Shown: positions 18,812 to 28,391, counted from the stretch's first letter. The stretch is 64,000 bases of DNA from an uncultured Bacteroidota bacterium (GCA_902536935.1 CACAZM010000007.1:18091-82090), one strand, 5' to 3'. Notes: generated by a model not told the origin, from the sequence alone. Numbers and translations: made by a program.

Positions 18812-19888
18812 ATGGATCAATCCCGAAAAATCATACATGTCGATATGGATGCGTTTTATGCATCTGTTGAACAGCTTGACAATCCAGACCTACAAGATAA
18901 GGCACTTGCGGTTGGTGGTGGAACTGAGCGTGGGGTTGTCGCGGCGGCTAGTTACGAAGCGCGAAAATTTGGGATAAGAAGCGCGATGTCAGGAGAGGCT
19001 GCGAGGCGAAAGTGTCCCCACTTGATTTTTGTTAAACCTAGATTTTCGAGATATAAAGAGGTTTCCAAGGTAGTACATTCCATTTTTTATCAATACACAA
19101 ATTTGGTAGAAGCACTATCGCTTGATGAGGCTTATTTGGACGTTACCAACAACAAAAAAGGTATTCCTTCTGCAACATTGATTGCGGAGGAAATACGAAC
19201 TAAAATTTATGAGCTCACCGGGCTTACTGCCTCTGCCGGAATCTCAATCAACAAGTTCTTGGCAAAAGTTGCCAGCGATTACAATAAACCAAATGGTCAA
19301 AAAACTATACCCCCTGAAGAGGTTATCAACTTTTTATCAGACTTAGACGTAAGAAAGTTTCACGGTGTTGGAAAGGTAACAGCAGAGAAAATGTATCGAA
19401 AAGGATGGTATACAGGGGCAGATTTGCGAAACCAAAGTCTGTCGAACCTAGAAAAACACTTTGGTAAATCAGGCCAGTTTTATTACGATGTCGTACGTGG
19501 TATTCATCTCAGTCCAGTTCGCCCACAACGCAAACCAAAATCAGTAGGTGCAGAGCGCACTTTTGACAAAAACATTTCTAGTGAGATATTTATGGTTTCT
19601 CGCCTTGAAGATATTGCAAGCGCACTAGATCAACGCCTTCTCAAAACCAAAATCAGCGGAAAGACCATCACCCTCAAAATTAAATACAGCGATTTTGTTA
19701 CCCAGACCCGATCTAAAACCGTTCCGTATTATACTTCAGACATTGCCGTGATTTTGGAGATTGCAAAGGAACTTCTGTTTCAAGAAAAACCCAAAAACTC
19801 GGTGCGGCTGTTGGGGATTTCCCTGAGTAACTTCAAAAAACCATCAACAAAGAAAAAAGTAGAAGCCCAACTTAAGTTGGCCTTTTAA
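18812..19888 (+). CDS. dinB: DNA polymerase IV
   Basis: A 358-residue Y-family translesion polymerase. The catalytic motif H-V-D-M-D-A-F-Y-A-S-V-E-Q is at the N-terminus and S-L-D-E-A-Y-L-D-V holds the other carboxylates. Helix-hairpin-helix and little-finger segments follow, and the length is normal. The ATG at 18812 begins the usual family start. An in-frame TTG at 18806 overlaps the promoter element and is unlikely to be used. It ends one base before the pyk stop on the other strand. Confidence 0.94.
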   Translation: MDQSRKIIHVDMDAFYASVEQLDNPDLQDKALAVGGGTERGVVAAASYEARKFGIRSAMSGEAARRKCPHLIFVKPRFSRYKEVSKVVHSIFYQYTNLVEALSLDEAYLDVTNNKKGIPSATLIAEEIRTKIYELTGLTASAGISINKFLAKVASDYNKPNGQKTIPPEEVINFLSDLDVRKFHGVGKVTAEKMYRKGWYTGADLRNQSLSNLEKHFGKSGQFYYDVVRGIHLSPVRPQRKPKSVGAERTFDKNISSEIFMVSRLEDIASALDQRLLKTKISGKTITLKIKYSDFVTQTRSKTVPYYTSDIAVILEIAKELLFQEKPKNSVRLLGISLSNFKKPSTKKKVEAQLKLAF

Positions 19889-21322
19889 TCAACCTTTAAT
19901 TACCGAGACCCTCAAGGTGTTAACCATTCCCTTGTTGGCAACAGGCATCGCTAATAGATTTACAATAGAATCACCAGCTTTGACATAACCCTTTTCCTTG
20001 GCAATTTGATTGACATCCAGAACCGTTTCGTCTGTAGAAACAAAACGATCATAATAGTGGCACTTAACCCCCCACAACAAATTGAGTTGTGATAAAATGC
20101 GTTTGTTTGAAGTAAAGACAAGAATCGAAGAATCCGGACGCCAGGCAGAGATTTGGTAGGCGGTGTACCCACTATTTGTCAGGGTACAAATAGCTTTGGC
20201 CTCAATTTCGGTAGCCATGAGAGCGGCGTGATAGCAAGTGGACTTGGTGATAAAACGGTCATTTTTATTTTGAGGCGCTTGATCGTATTTCCGAATCAGG
20301 GGGGAATTTTCAACACTAATTACAATTTTACGCATGGTTTGAATCACTTCAACAGGGTATTTTCCGACAGAAGTTTCGCCAGACAACATCACGGCATCAG
20401 CCCCATCCATAACCGAATTTGCAACATCATTCACCTCTGCTCTTGAGGGTGTAAGTCCGTCGATCATTGACTCCATCATTTGCGTGGCGATAATGACAGG
20501 AATTCGAGCTGCTTTGGCTTTAAGGACTAGATTTTTCTGAACAAGTGGAACTTGCTCTGCAGGAACCTCAACCCCCAGATCACCACGAGCGACCATTAAG
20601 CCATTGCTGTGATTGATTATTTCATCAATATTGTCTAGTGCTTGGGGTTTTTCGATTTTGGAAATGATAGGGATTTCGTAGGAGCCATGTTTTTTAATGA
20701 GTTTTTTGAGATCGATTAAGTCTTCTTTATAACGAACAAAAGATAGTGCAATCCAATCAACCCCTTGTTCGATAGCAAAAACAGCATCTTTTACATCTTT
20801 TTCCGTCAATGCAGGCAAAGACACTTCCGTGTTGGGAAGGTTGACGCCCTTGTTTGATTTTAGAGGACCGCCCTGAACGACTGAGGCAATAACCTCTGAT
20901 TGACCATCGGTTGACTCCACTTCAAAAATCAACTTTCCGTCGTCCAACAAGATGCGCTCTCCTGATTTTACGTCTTTTGGAAAAGATTGATAATTCATAT
21001 ATACATGGTCGGCAGTACCCTCTTTAATTTTTTCGGTTGTAAATACTATACGGTCGCCCGTTTCTACGACAACACCATCCTTCATTTTACCGACCCGAAG
21101 TTTAGGTCCCTGTAGGTCGGCGAGTATTCCGACATTATATCCCAGTTCTTTGTTGAGATCTCGAATGAGTTGAATACGTTCTTTTGCAGCATCAAAGTCG
21201 GCATGAGAAAAGTTAATTCTAAACACATTTACCCCAGCAACCATCATTTGTTTAATTGTATCGCTTTCGGAGCTTGCAGGGCCAAGCGTTGCTACTATTT
21301 TGGTTTTTTTGATATTTTTCAT
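19889..21322 (-). CDS. pyk: Pyruvate kinase
   Basis: A 477-residue glycolytic enzyme converting phosphoenolpyruvate and ADP to pyruvate and ATP. It begins K-K-T-K-I-V-A-T-L-G-P-A-S, contains the signature I-S-K-I-E-K-P-Q and M-V-A-R-G-D-L-G-V-E with the catalytic lysine and metal-binding acids, and has a complete C-terminal domain. It is the last gene of the acpP-fabF-rnc-IPExxxVDY-pyk group. Confidence 0.96.
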   Translation of the reverse strand: MKNIKKTKIVATLGPASSESDTIKQMMVAGVNVFRINFSHADFDAAKERIQLIRDLNKELGYNVGILADLQGPKLRVGKMKDGVVVETGDRIVFTTEKIKEGTADHVYMNYQSFPKDVKSGERILLDDGKLIFEVESTDGQSEVIASVVQGGPLKSNKGVNLPNTEVSLPALTEKDVKDAVFAIEQGVDWIALSFVRYKEDLIDLKKLIKKHGSYEIPIISKIEKPQALDNIDEIINHSNGLMVARGDLGVEVPAEQVPLVQKNLVLKAKAARIPVIIATQMMESMIDGLTPSRAEVNDVANSVMDGADAVMLSGETSVGKYPVEVIQTMRKIVISVENSPLIRKYDQAPQNKNDRFITKSTCYHAALMATEIEAKAICTLTNSGYTAYQISAWRPDSSILVFTSNKRILSQLNLLWGVKCHYYDRFVSTDETVLDVNQIAKEKGYVKAGDSIVNLLAMPVANKGMVNTLRVSVIKG

Positions 21323-21323
21323 C

Positions 21324-21776
21324 TTAAAAGCTAAGTTGTTGTTTTAAGTGGCTAACTTGTTTGGGTAGGGAATAGCAAGATTGAATATCGGGGAGTTCTG
21401 CTAATTTTTTTTGGACGCTTTCTGACACTTTAGCCCCAACAGACAGAAGAAAATCAACGCCTGTTAACTGTTTAAAAAGATAATGGGTCTGAGAAGAGGA
21501 AAACAAAAGACTTTCAGCGCCTAAAGGACTACTTGTTTCGATTTTGTTTCGAATCAAATGCCAATGAACTCCTTCTTTTCTTCTTTGATAGCTAAAAATT
21601 GGAAAGCGCTCACTCGATTTTTGTGAAGCATAATCTTTGGGACGTCTTCGCAAACGAACAGAAAAAACCTTATTAACATGGTATGCCATTTGATAATCAG
21701 GGATTGGTGTGTGAACACAAATCCAGTCATCATCAGAGTTATCAATAGACAACGAAAGCGTATGCTTAATCATCAT
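21324..21776 (-). CDS. IPExxxVDY-family protein
   Basis: About 150 residues. The protein is small, of unknown function, and recognisable mainly by position between rnc and pyk and by the pattern D-D-D-W-x-x-V-H-T-P-I-P-D-Y-Q-M-A-Y-H-V-N near the start and V-D-F-L-L-S-V near the end, where the family has IPExxxVDY. The namesake motif is poorly kept here (Q-L-T-G-V-D-F). The frame stays open far into rnc; I took the ATG at 21776, 61 bp after the rnc stop. ATG at 21824 or 21773 is possible. Confidence 0.68.
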   Translation of the reverse strand: MMIKHTLSLSIDNSDDDWICVHTPIPDYQMAYHVNKVFSVRLRRRPKDYASQKSSERFPIFSYQRRKEGVHWHLIRNKIETSSPLGAESLLFSSSQTHYLFKQLTGVDFLLSVGAKVSESVQKKLAELPDIQSCYSLPKQVSHLKQQLSF

Positions 21777-21837
21777 TGGTTTTTGATCAAACAAATATAC
21801 AACTGTTCGTGGGTTGCCGGGCATAAAAAGACAGACA

Positions 21838-22590
21838 TTACAGTTTGTTTTTGATTTGTTTTTGTTGGTGAATTCGGTTGCCAAACTTAAAATAAGCTCT
21901 TTTAGAGACTTTTTCTGCCGCTTTCTTTTTATTCGATTCCCGAGCAGAAGCAACAAGATCATTGTTGACAAAGAGCTTTGCTTTAAATACAAGCGATTTG
22001 TTAGCGCCCGAATCTTCGAACACATCAAACTGATAAGTCATTTTTTGCTGCTGAAACCAATTGACCAAAACGTCTTTGTAACTAATTACCCTATCTTCAA
22101 AAGCAACCAAATCAACGTAAGGCTCGATCACCTTTGTTTTCACAAAAGACTGACATTTTGAAAACCCCACGTCCACAAACACAGCTCCCACTAAAGCTTC
22201 AAAAATATTGCCGTGGATGTCATCTCCATACTGATCCTTGTCAACTTTTGATTGCAGCAAGAGGTACAGTCCCAAGGACTTTCCAATATGGTTTAAAAAT
22301 TCACGCCGAACAATCTTGGAGCGCATTTGTGTAAGGCCTCCTTCATCAGCATCCGGCATTTGGGAAAAAAGATAGTTTCCAATGATTGTACCTAAAACAG
22401 CGTCACCGAGAAACTCTAATCGCTCGTAGTTTATTTTTCGACCGTCTTCACCTACTTTTTCAAGAGACCTATGGGTAAATACACGCTCAAAAAGGATGAG
22501 ATTTTTTGGCGGATATCCTATGATATCCGCAATGGTTTGTTTGAACGAATGATTGGGTTTAGATTTTCCTAGAAGCGAAATCAACCCCAT
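21838..22590 (-). CDS. rnc: Ribonuclease III
   Basis: A 250-residue double-strand-specific endoribonuclease involved in rRNA and mRNA processing. The RNase III signature N-Y-E-R-L-E-F-L-G-D-A-V-L-G is near residue 60 and the second acidic cluster is N-I-F-E-A-L-V-G-A. A double-stranded RNA-binding domain occupies about residues 170-245. It lies six bases after fabF on the same strand. Confidence 0.95.
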   Translation of the reverse strand: MGLISLLGKSKPNHSFKQTIADIIGYPPKNLILFERVFTHRSLEKVGEDGRKINYERLEFLGDAVLGTIIGNYLFSQMPDADEGGLTQMRSKIVRREFLNHIGKSLGLYLLLQSKVDKDQYGDDIHGNIFEALVGAVFVDVGFSKCQSFVKTKVIEPYVDLVAFEDRVISYKDVLVNWFQQQKMTYQFDVFEDSGANKSLVFKAKLFVNNDLVASARESNKKKAAEKVSKRAYFKFGNRIHQQKQIKNKL

Positions 22591-22596
22591 AACAGT

Positions 22597-23847
22597 TTAG
22601 ACAAATTTTCGCATCACCACACAGGCATTATGCCCACCAAAGCCAAAAGTATTACTCATCGCCACATTGACTTCCCTTTCTTGTGCTTTGTTGAAAGTGA
22701 AGTTGATGTTTGGATCGATATTATCATCATCTGCGAAATGGTTGATTGTCGGCGGAACGATATTGTGTTGGATCGACATAATGGTAGAAATTGCCTCAAT
22801 TGCACCAGCAGCACCCAACAAATGCCCGGTCATGGACTTTGTGGAGTTGATATTCATCTTGTATAGGTGGTCCCCAAACACCTTTTTCAAAGCGTTAGAT
22901 TCTGCCACATCTCCAAGAGGAGTTGAAGTACCATGCATGTTCACAGCATCTACTTCAGAGGCCGATATCCCAGCGTCTTTTAGTGCATTTTCCATGACAA
23001 GGGTTGCACCATCCCCGTCGGGGTGAGGAGCCGTCATGTGGTAGGCGTCCGCAGAAAGGCCACCGCCAGCAATCTCGCCATAGATTGTGGCACCTCTTTG
23101 CTGTGCGTGTTCTAAGGTTTCCAATACTAAAGCGCCAGCACCTTCACCCAACACAAAACCATCCCGGTCTTTATCGAATGGGCGAGAAGCCGTTTCGGGT
23201 TCATCATTTCGGGTAGATAGTGCATGTAACGCATTAAAGCCCGCAACACCAGAGATTGCAACACAAGCTTCAGACCCGCCACAAAGCATAACGTCAGCAT
23301 GACCTAAACGGATATAGTTTAGCGCGTCAATAAGAGCATTTGCAGAAGAAGCACAAGCAGAAACAGTCGCAAAGTTTGGTCCTTGAAACCCATACTTTAT
23401 GGAAATCATTCCAGGCGCAATGTCTGGGATCATTTTTGGAATAAAAAACGGATTAAATCGTGGGGTGCCATCGCCCGCTGCAAAACTGAGCACTTCATTT
23501 TGAAAAGTTTGAAGACCACCAATACCAGCACCCCAAATTACGCCAACACGACTTTTGTCGATAGCGTCAAGGTTAAAACCAGCATGTTCGATAGCTTCGT
23601 CGCTAGCGACCATCGCATATTGGGTGAAGCGATCCATTTTTCGCGCTTCTTTGCGATCAAAATAATCATTAGGGTCGAACCCTTTTAGCTCACAAGCAAA
23701 TTGAGTTTTAAATTTTGAGGCGTCGAAATAAGTAATCGGAGCGCTCCCACTTTTACCAGATACTAAACCGTTCCAGTACGCGGGTATCCCGTTACCTATA
23801 GGGGTCAACGCGCCTAGACCAGTTACGACAACGCGTTTGTGTAGCAT
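22597..23847 (-). CDS. fabF: 3-oxoacyl-ACP synthase II
   Basis: A 416-residue condensing enzyme that extends acyl-ACP chains in fatty acid synthesis. The catalytic cysteine is in V-S-A-C-A-S-S-A-N-A, and the two active-site histidines are in N-M-H-G-T-S-T-P-L-G-D and G-H-L-L-G-A-A-G-A. The length is standard. It follows acpP by six bases, the usual pairing. Confidence 0.96.
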   Translation of the reverse strand: MLHKRVVVTGLGALTPIGNGIPAYWNGLVSGKSGSAPITYFDASKFKTQFACELKGFDPNDYFDRKEARKMDRFTQYAMVASDEAIEHAGFNLDAIDKSRVGVIWGAGIGGLQTFQNEVLSFAAGDGTPRFNPFFIPKMIPDIAPGMISIKYGFQGPNFATVSACASSANALIDALNYIRLGHADVMLCGGSEACVAISGVAGFNALHALSTRNDEPETASRPFDKDRDGFVLGEGAGALVLETLEHAQQRGATIYGEIAGGGLSADAYHMTAPHPDGDGATLVMENALKDAGISASEVDAVNMHGTSTPLGDVAESNALKKVFGDHLYKMNINSTKSMTGHLLGAAGAIEAISTIMSIQHNIVPPTINHFADDDNIDPNINFTFNKAQEREVNVAMSNTFGFGGHNACVVMRKFV

Positions 23848-23853
23848 AAAAAA

Positions 23854-24087
23854 TTATTTTCCGCCCTCGATATATTGGATAGCTTGTCCAACGGTGGCGA
23901 TATTCTCAGCTTGATCGTCAGGGATCTGGATATCGAATTCCTTTTCAAATTCCATGATAAGTTCTACAGTATCCAAAGAGTCTGCACCCAAATCGTTGGT
24001 AAAACTTGCTTCAGAAACGACTTCGTTTTCATCAACACCTAATTTATCTACGATTATGGCTTTTACACGTGATGCAATATCAGACAT
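23854..24087 (-). CDS. acpP: Acyl carrier protein
   Basis: A 77-residue acidic protein. Ser37 in [12 protein letters not shown] is the phosphopantetheine attachment site. It carries growing acyl chains for FabF and the other fatty-acid enzymes. The ATG at 24087 gives the usual start M-S-D-I-A-S-R-V; upstream open codons are in the leader. It heads the minus-strand operon. Confidence 0.96.
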   Translation of the reverse strand: MSDIASRVKAIIVDKLGVDENEVVSEASFTNDLGADSLDTVELIMEFEKEFDIQIPDDQAENIATVGQAIQYIEGGK

Positions 24088-24114
24088 ATAAGAAGTTTTA
24101 ATGTTAGTTGGGGG

Positions 24115-24122
24115 CAAAAATA
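24115..24122 (-). promoter_or_regulatory. Promoter -7 element of the acpP operon (TATTTTTG)
   Basis: On the minus strand TATTTTTG is preceded by TTG with an 18-bp spacer, close to the Bacteroidota TTTG-N19-TAnnTTTG pattern. It lies 27 bp upstream of acpP. Confidence 0.6.
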
Positions 24123-24242
24123 AGAAAACTTTGGCTCTATCAACTCAATCCGAATAAAATCTTAGCATTCTTGTAAAATTACCCCACTCTCTGTTCTTAT
24201 ACCCACTTGAGAATCCTTAAGTTTGTATTGTGATTCATAACG

Positions 24243-25286
24243 ATGGTCAAACATCACAAAATTTTGATTTTTGCTTCTGGATCGGGAACAAATGCCGAGC
24301 AAATTATTCGTCACTTTTCTCCCAAACCCAGTGTAGAAGTCTTGGGGGTTTACTCTAACAACCCTTCTGCCTTTGTTTTAGAACGCGCGAAGCAATTGGG
24401 CGTTTCAACCCATGTTTTTAATCGTGAACAGTTCAACAACCCAGCTGATTTGCTGAAAAACTTGCAGGCCCAATCACCAGACCTTATTGTACTTGCGGGG
24501 TTTTTATGGAAAATCCCCTCTCATATTATTGATGCATTCCCCCACAAAATCATCAATATTCATCCTGCTTTATTGCCCAAACATGGCGGCAAAGGGATGT
24601 ATGGCCACCATGTTCATCAAGCGGTGATTGATGCAAAAGAAACTGAAAGCGGAATAAGCATTCACTATGTCAACAATCAGTATGACCAAGGAGCAATTAT
24701 TTTTCAAGCCAAAACTTTGATAAACCCAGATGAGGACCCAGATAGCCTGGCACAAAAAATTCATAAGTTAGAACACAGGCACTTTTCGGAAGAAATTGAA
24801 AAACTACTTCTTGTAGTAGACAAACAAGTCAATTTGTATACGGATGGCGCAGCAAGCGGTAATCCGGGGCCTGGGGGTTATGGCTTAATCTTAGAATGGG
24901 AGGGAACCCCTCATAAAAAAACACACTCCCAGGGCTTTATTCACACCACTAACAACAGAATGGAGCTCAGGGCTGTCATTAAAGGACTTCAAATGCTTAA
25001 AAAATCCCCACTTGATGTTGTCGTATATACAGACTCGAAGTACGTTAGTGAGGCAGTTAATAAAAAGTGGGTGCTTGGCTGGGAAAGAAAAGGATTTAAA
25101 AACAAAAAAAACGCAGATCTTTGGATTAAATTTTTAGAAGTATTTCGCAAACATAATGTGAGAATTAAATGGATTAAGGGGCACAATCAACACCCACAAA
25201 ACGAATACTGTGATAAGATGGCAGTAAAGGCATCAAAACAAACCGAGAGTCACATTAAAGATACTGGATACCAAAACAAAAAATAG
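24243..25286 (+). CDS. PurN-RNase HI fusion protein
   Basis: One uninterrupted 347-residue frame joins two enzymes. Residues 1-190 are phosphoribosylglycinamide formyltransferase (PurN; purine synthesis), with catalytic Asn105, His107 and Asp148. Residues 195-335 are ribonuclease HI, with the four acidic active-site residues Asp201, Glu241, Asp264 and Asp324 and the basic handle region around 275-292. The PurN part ends normally at L-E-H-R-H-F-S-E-E-I-E-K-L-L, and the RNase H part starts immediately without a start codon or linker. Both halves look active. A pfkB-type kinase gene and a purF-like gene follow. Confidence 0.9.
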   Translation: MVKHHKILIFASGSGTNAEQIIRHFSPKPSVEVLGVYSNNPSAFVLERAKQLGVSTHVFNREQFNNPADLLKNLQAQSPDLIVLAGFLWKIPSHIIDAFPHKIINIHPALLPKHGGKGMYGHHVHQAVIDAKETESGISIHYVNNQYDQGAIIFQAKTLINPDEDPDSLAQKIHKLEHRHFSEEIEKLLLVVDKQVNLYTDGAASGNPGPGGYGLILEWEGTPHKKTHSQGFIHTTNNRMELRAVIKGLQMLKKSPLDVVVYTDSKYVSEAVNKKWVLGWERKGFKNKKNADLWIKFLEVFRKHNVRIKWIKGHNQHPQNEYCDKMAVKASKQTESHIKDTGYQNKK

Positions 25287-25289
25287 ACA

Positions 25290-26216
25290 ATGGCAGATAA
25301 CAAAGTATTAATTGTTGGAACGATGGCTTTTGATGAAGTCGAAACCCCAACAGGGTCAAGCGGAAAAATCATAGCCGGTTCAGCGACATACATTGCGCTA
25401 GCAACTTCTTTTTTTGATATCGAAAGCGCCATTGTCTCGATAGTGGGCCGGGACTTTCCCCAAGATTACTTCAAAGAGCTAAGCAAAAGAAATATCAATT
25501 TGGAAGGGGTGGAGATTGACAATTCAGGAGACACTTTTTATTGGAAAGGACGCTATCACAAAAACTTAAATCGTCGCGATACTTTAGCTACCGACCTAAA
25601 CACACTCGCCAATTTTAATCCGATTGTTCCCAGTCACTTTAAAGACTCAGAGGTTGCCTTGTTGGGCAATTTGCACCCGCGTATTCAATTGTTGGTCCTT
25701 GACCAAATCAACATACAAAAAACAACAATTATTCTCGACACCATGGACTATTGGATTGAGAGAACTTGGGACGAGCTGGTTCAGGTTGTTTCTAAGACAG
25801 ATGTAATTACCATTAATGACGAGGAGGCACTTCAAATGACAAACGCAACCAATGTTATGTCAGCAGCAAAGAAAATTAGCGATATGGGCCCAAGCTATGT
25901 AATCATTAAAAAGGGTGAACACGGCGCATTGCTTTACCACAAGGAGCAGACTTTTTTAGCACCAGCAGCAGTTTTAGATAATGTTGTTGACCCAACAGGC
26001 GCAGGAGACTCTTTTGCTGGCGGCTTAGCAGGGTTTTTAGCCAGCCAGTCAAAGCTTGACTTTGAAACTATGAAAACAGCAATGGTGTATGGCTCATCTG
26101 TTGCTTCGTTTTGCGTAACAGACTTTGGGACAAAGTCGATTGTAAACACAACACTCTCACAAATAAAAGAACGAGTTAAGTACCTAAAAACACTCGTTCA
26201 CTTTGAGTCCCCTTGA
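25290..26216 (+). CDS. PfkB-family carbohydrate kinase
   Basis: A 308-residue ribokinase-like protein. The C-terminal PfkB signature V-D-P-T-G-A-G-D-S-F-A-G-G contains the catalytic aspartate. These kinases phosphorylate sugars or nucleosides; the substrate is not clear, though the setting between purN-rnhA and purF suggests a link to nucleotide metabolism. It starts three bases after the fusion gene and is probably cotranscribed. Confidence 0.9.
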   Translation: MADNKVLIVGTMAFDEVETPTGSSGKIIAGSATYIALATSFFDIESAIVSIVGRDFPQDYFKELSKRNINLEGVEIDNSGDTFYWKGRYHKNLNRRDTLATDLNTLANFNPIVPSHFKDSEVALLGNLHPRIQLLVLDQINIQKTTIILDTMDYWIERTWDELVQVVSKTDVITINDEEALQMTNATNVMSAAKKISDMGPSYVIIKKGEHGALLYHKEQTFLAPAAVLDNVVDPTGAGDSFAGGLAGFLASQSKLDFETMKTAMVYGSSVASFCVTDFGTKSIVNTTLSQIKERVKYLKTLVHFESP

Positions 26217-26269
26217 AAAAACCAAAATGAAAGCAAAACAAGGCAAACAAATTTTTTACTTTTACCAGA

Positions 26270-28165
26270 ATGAGTGATTCGATCAAACACGAATGTGGTA
26301 TAGCGCTCCTTCGGCTATTAAAACCACTTCAATATTATCAGAACAAATATAACAGTTTGTTTTTTGGAATTTATAAGATGTATTTAATGCTTGAAAAACA
26401 GCACAATCGCGGTCAAGACGGTGCAGGTTTCGCGAGTATAAAATTAGACATGAACCCAGGGGACAGTTTTATGAGTCGTGTACGGTCCTCTGAAAACCAA
26501 CCCATTCAAGATGTTTTTTCAACAATAAACAGTGAACTGAACGACGTTTTTCAAGAATTTGGGAAAAACAATCTGACCGATCTTGAAATTAAACAAACAT
26601 ATCCTTATTTAGGAGAATTGATGATGGGTCATTTGCGATATGGAACATTTGGAAATAACGAAATCGGCAGTGTGCACCCGTTTTTACGTCAAAACAATTG
26701 GATGCACCGAAACCTAGTGTTGGCTGGAAATTTCAACTTGACCAATGTCAATGAGCTTTTTGACAACTTGGTCAACTTAGGGCAGCATCCAAAGGTAAAA
26801 GCAGACACCGTTACCGTGATGGAAAAAATAGGGCATTTTTTAGATGATGAAGTTACAAAAGAGTACAAAAAGTTAAAAAAGCAAGGTTACTCCAAGCAAG
26901 ACGCCTCGCCAATTATTGCAGAAAACTTAAAAATTCCAAAAATCCTGAAAAAAGCTACCAAAAATTTTGATGGGGGCTATGTGATTAGTGGGATGCTTGG
27001 GCACGGAGATGCATTTCTGATGCGTGACCCAAATGGGATCCGTCCTGCTTATTATTTTCAGAACGATGAGTTTGTAGTAGCCGCCTCCGAACGACCTGCG
27101 ATTCAAACTGTTTTTAATGTCCCCTTTGAAGACATTAACGAGGTGTTACCTGGCCACGCTCTGATTATTAAGAAAAACGGCAAAACCTCAATGAAAGAAA
27201 TTTTACCAGCTGAAGAACTAAAGGCGTGCTCTTTTGAGCGCATATATTTCTCGAGGGGAAATGATGCTGAGATTTACAATGAAAGAAAAGCTCTAGGAAG
27301 ACACCTTTTTGCCAAAGTGCAAAATGCGATCAATGATGATTTTAAAAACACGGTTCTTTCTTACATCCCTAATACTGCAGAAACTGCTTTTTACGGCCTT
27401 GTAGAGTCGGTACAAGCCCATTTAAAGAAACAAGCATTAGAGACTTTGCAATCAAAAACCAACCCCACAAGGGCAGACCTAGAAAAAACACTAAACTGTA
27501 GCCCACGGACGGAAAAAGTGATTTTAAAAGATGTAAAACTTCGAACATTTATTACTGAGGACAGTAGTCGAGAAGACTTGGTTGCCCACGTCTATGACAT
27601 CACCTATAAAACAGTAAAGCCTACAGACAATTTGATTGTTATTGATGACAGCATTGTTCGGGGGACAACACTAAAGAAAAGTATCTTAAAAATCCTTGAC
27701 AGATTGTCTCCAAAAAAGATTGTGGTAGTTTCAAGCGCACCACAAATTCGTTATCCAGATTGTTATGGAATTGACATGGCACGTCTTGAAGATCTTATTG
27801 CTTTTCAGGCCATGCTTGCTTTGTTGACAGAACATGATAAAGAGTCGATGTTGGAAACGGTTTATAAGGCTGCTAAAGCGGAAATGAAAAAGCCAGACGT
27901 TGAGGCAACAAACGTCGTCAATGCATTATACGAGGCGTTTTCAACAGATCAGATTTCAAAAAAAATAGCGCAACTTGTTAAGGAAGATGGGATTCGTAGT
28001 GAAGTTGATGTGATTTTTCAAGATGTTGAGAGTCTGCATCAAGCGTGTCCTAAAAATTTAGGAGATTGGTATTTTACGGGTAATTATCCAACTCCAGGCG
28101 GCAATCGTGTTGCAAATCAAGCATTTATCAATTTTATTGAAGGCAACAAGCAGCGAGCATATTAG
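26270..28165 (+). CDS. Amidophosphoribosyltransferase-like protein (long PurF form)
   Basis: A 631-residue protein, about 120-150 residues longer than typical PurF. The N-terminal glutaminase part begins H-E-C-G-I-A (Cys9; eight residues precede it, so processing would be needed to expose it), with R-G-Q-D-G-A-G and H-L-R-Y-G-T. The PRPP-binding motif is V-I-D-D-S-I-V-R-G-T-T in the C-terminal half. It probably makes phosphoribosylamine from glutamine and PRPP, or is a related enzyme; a shorter PurF may exist elsewhere, so no symbol is given. The extra length is in inserts after residue 60 and in the middle. Confidence 0.85.
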   Translation: MSDSIKHECGIALLRLLKPLQYYQNKYNSLFFGIYKMYLMLEKQHNRGQDGAGFASIKLDMNPGDSFMSRVRSSENQPIQDVFSTINSELNDVFQEFGKNNLTDLEIKQTYPYLGELMMGHLRYGTFGNNEIGSVHPFLRQNNWMHRNLVLAGNFNLTNVNELFDNLVNLGQHPKVKADTVTVMEKIGHFLDDEVTKEYKKLKKQGYSKQDASPIIAENLKIPKILKKATKNFDGGYVISGMLGHGDAFLMRDPNGIRPAYYFQNDEFVVAASERPAIQTVFNVPFEDINEVLPGHALIIKKNGKTSMKEILPAEELKACSFERIYFSRGNDAEIYNERKALGRHLFAKVQNAINDDFKNTVLSYIPNTAETAFYGLVESVQAHLKKQALETLQSKTNPTRADLEKTLNCSPRTEKVILKDVKLRTFITEDSSREDLVAHVYDITYKTVKPTDNLIVIDDSIVRGTTLKKSILKILDRLSPKKIVVVSSAPQIRYPDCYGIDMARLEDLIAFQAMLALLTEHDKESMLETVYKAAKAEMKKPDVEATNVVNALYEAFSTDQISKKIAQLVKEDGIRSEVDVIFQDVESLHQACPKNLGDWYFTGNYPTPGGNRVANQAFINFIEGNKQRAY

Positions 28166-28222
28166 TAAACACAGAAAACATTTAATTTTTTTTTCGAAAA
28201 TCGTTATGGTTCCTAAAAAAAA
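28166..28222. other. Spacer upstream of the twin repeat region
   Basis: Short AT-rich spacer after the purF-like gene. The whole gap 28166-28533 has no protein gene that I can support; it is filled by the two repeat units listed next. Confidence 0.5.
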
Positions 28223-28313
28223 TGTACTTTAGCAAAGCCATAACATAAGTAGGTTAAGTTCATGGTAAGATTTGGGGCAAAAAAGGAGGAGTCTTTCCTC
28301 CTTTTTTATTTTA
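28223..28313 (+). ncRNA. Twin repeat copy 1: candidate small RNA with own promoter and terminator
   Basis: A 91-bp unit identical to 28392-28482. It begins with TACTTTAG, close to the -7 consensus, and ends in a strong intrinsic terminator (28279-28308): a GGAGGA/TCCTCC stem with a GTCTT loop, flanked by A and T runs. If transcribed from its own promoter the product would be about 75 nt. The short frame ATG-GTA-AGA inside it runs past the terminator and is probably not a gene. A shorter relative lies at 47565. Confidence 0.5.
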
Positions 28314-28391
28314 TCCGCAACTGTAGTGTTACGGCCTTTTTAATCCGCCAACAATATATTTTTAAAAAGTCTTTTGATTTCAAAAAAATAG

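Noticed and set aside
21824..22028. N-terminal extension of the IPExxxVDY protein into rnc
   Set aside because: The extension would overlap the rnc gene by up to 190 bp in another frame, and its Lys-rich sequence is unlike the family.
23004..23302. Plus-strand frames within fabF
   Set aside because: Overlapped by a well-supported gene with complete catalytic motifs.
24570..25186. Minus-strand frames opposite the PurN-RNase HI fusion
   Set aside because: Short, without start signals or recognisable motifs; the plus strand is fully explained.
28262..28360. A small gene starting ATG-GTA-AGA in the twin repeat
   Set aside because: The frame crosses the terminator hairpin and continues differently in the two copies, so only the hairpin unit is conserved.
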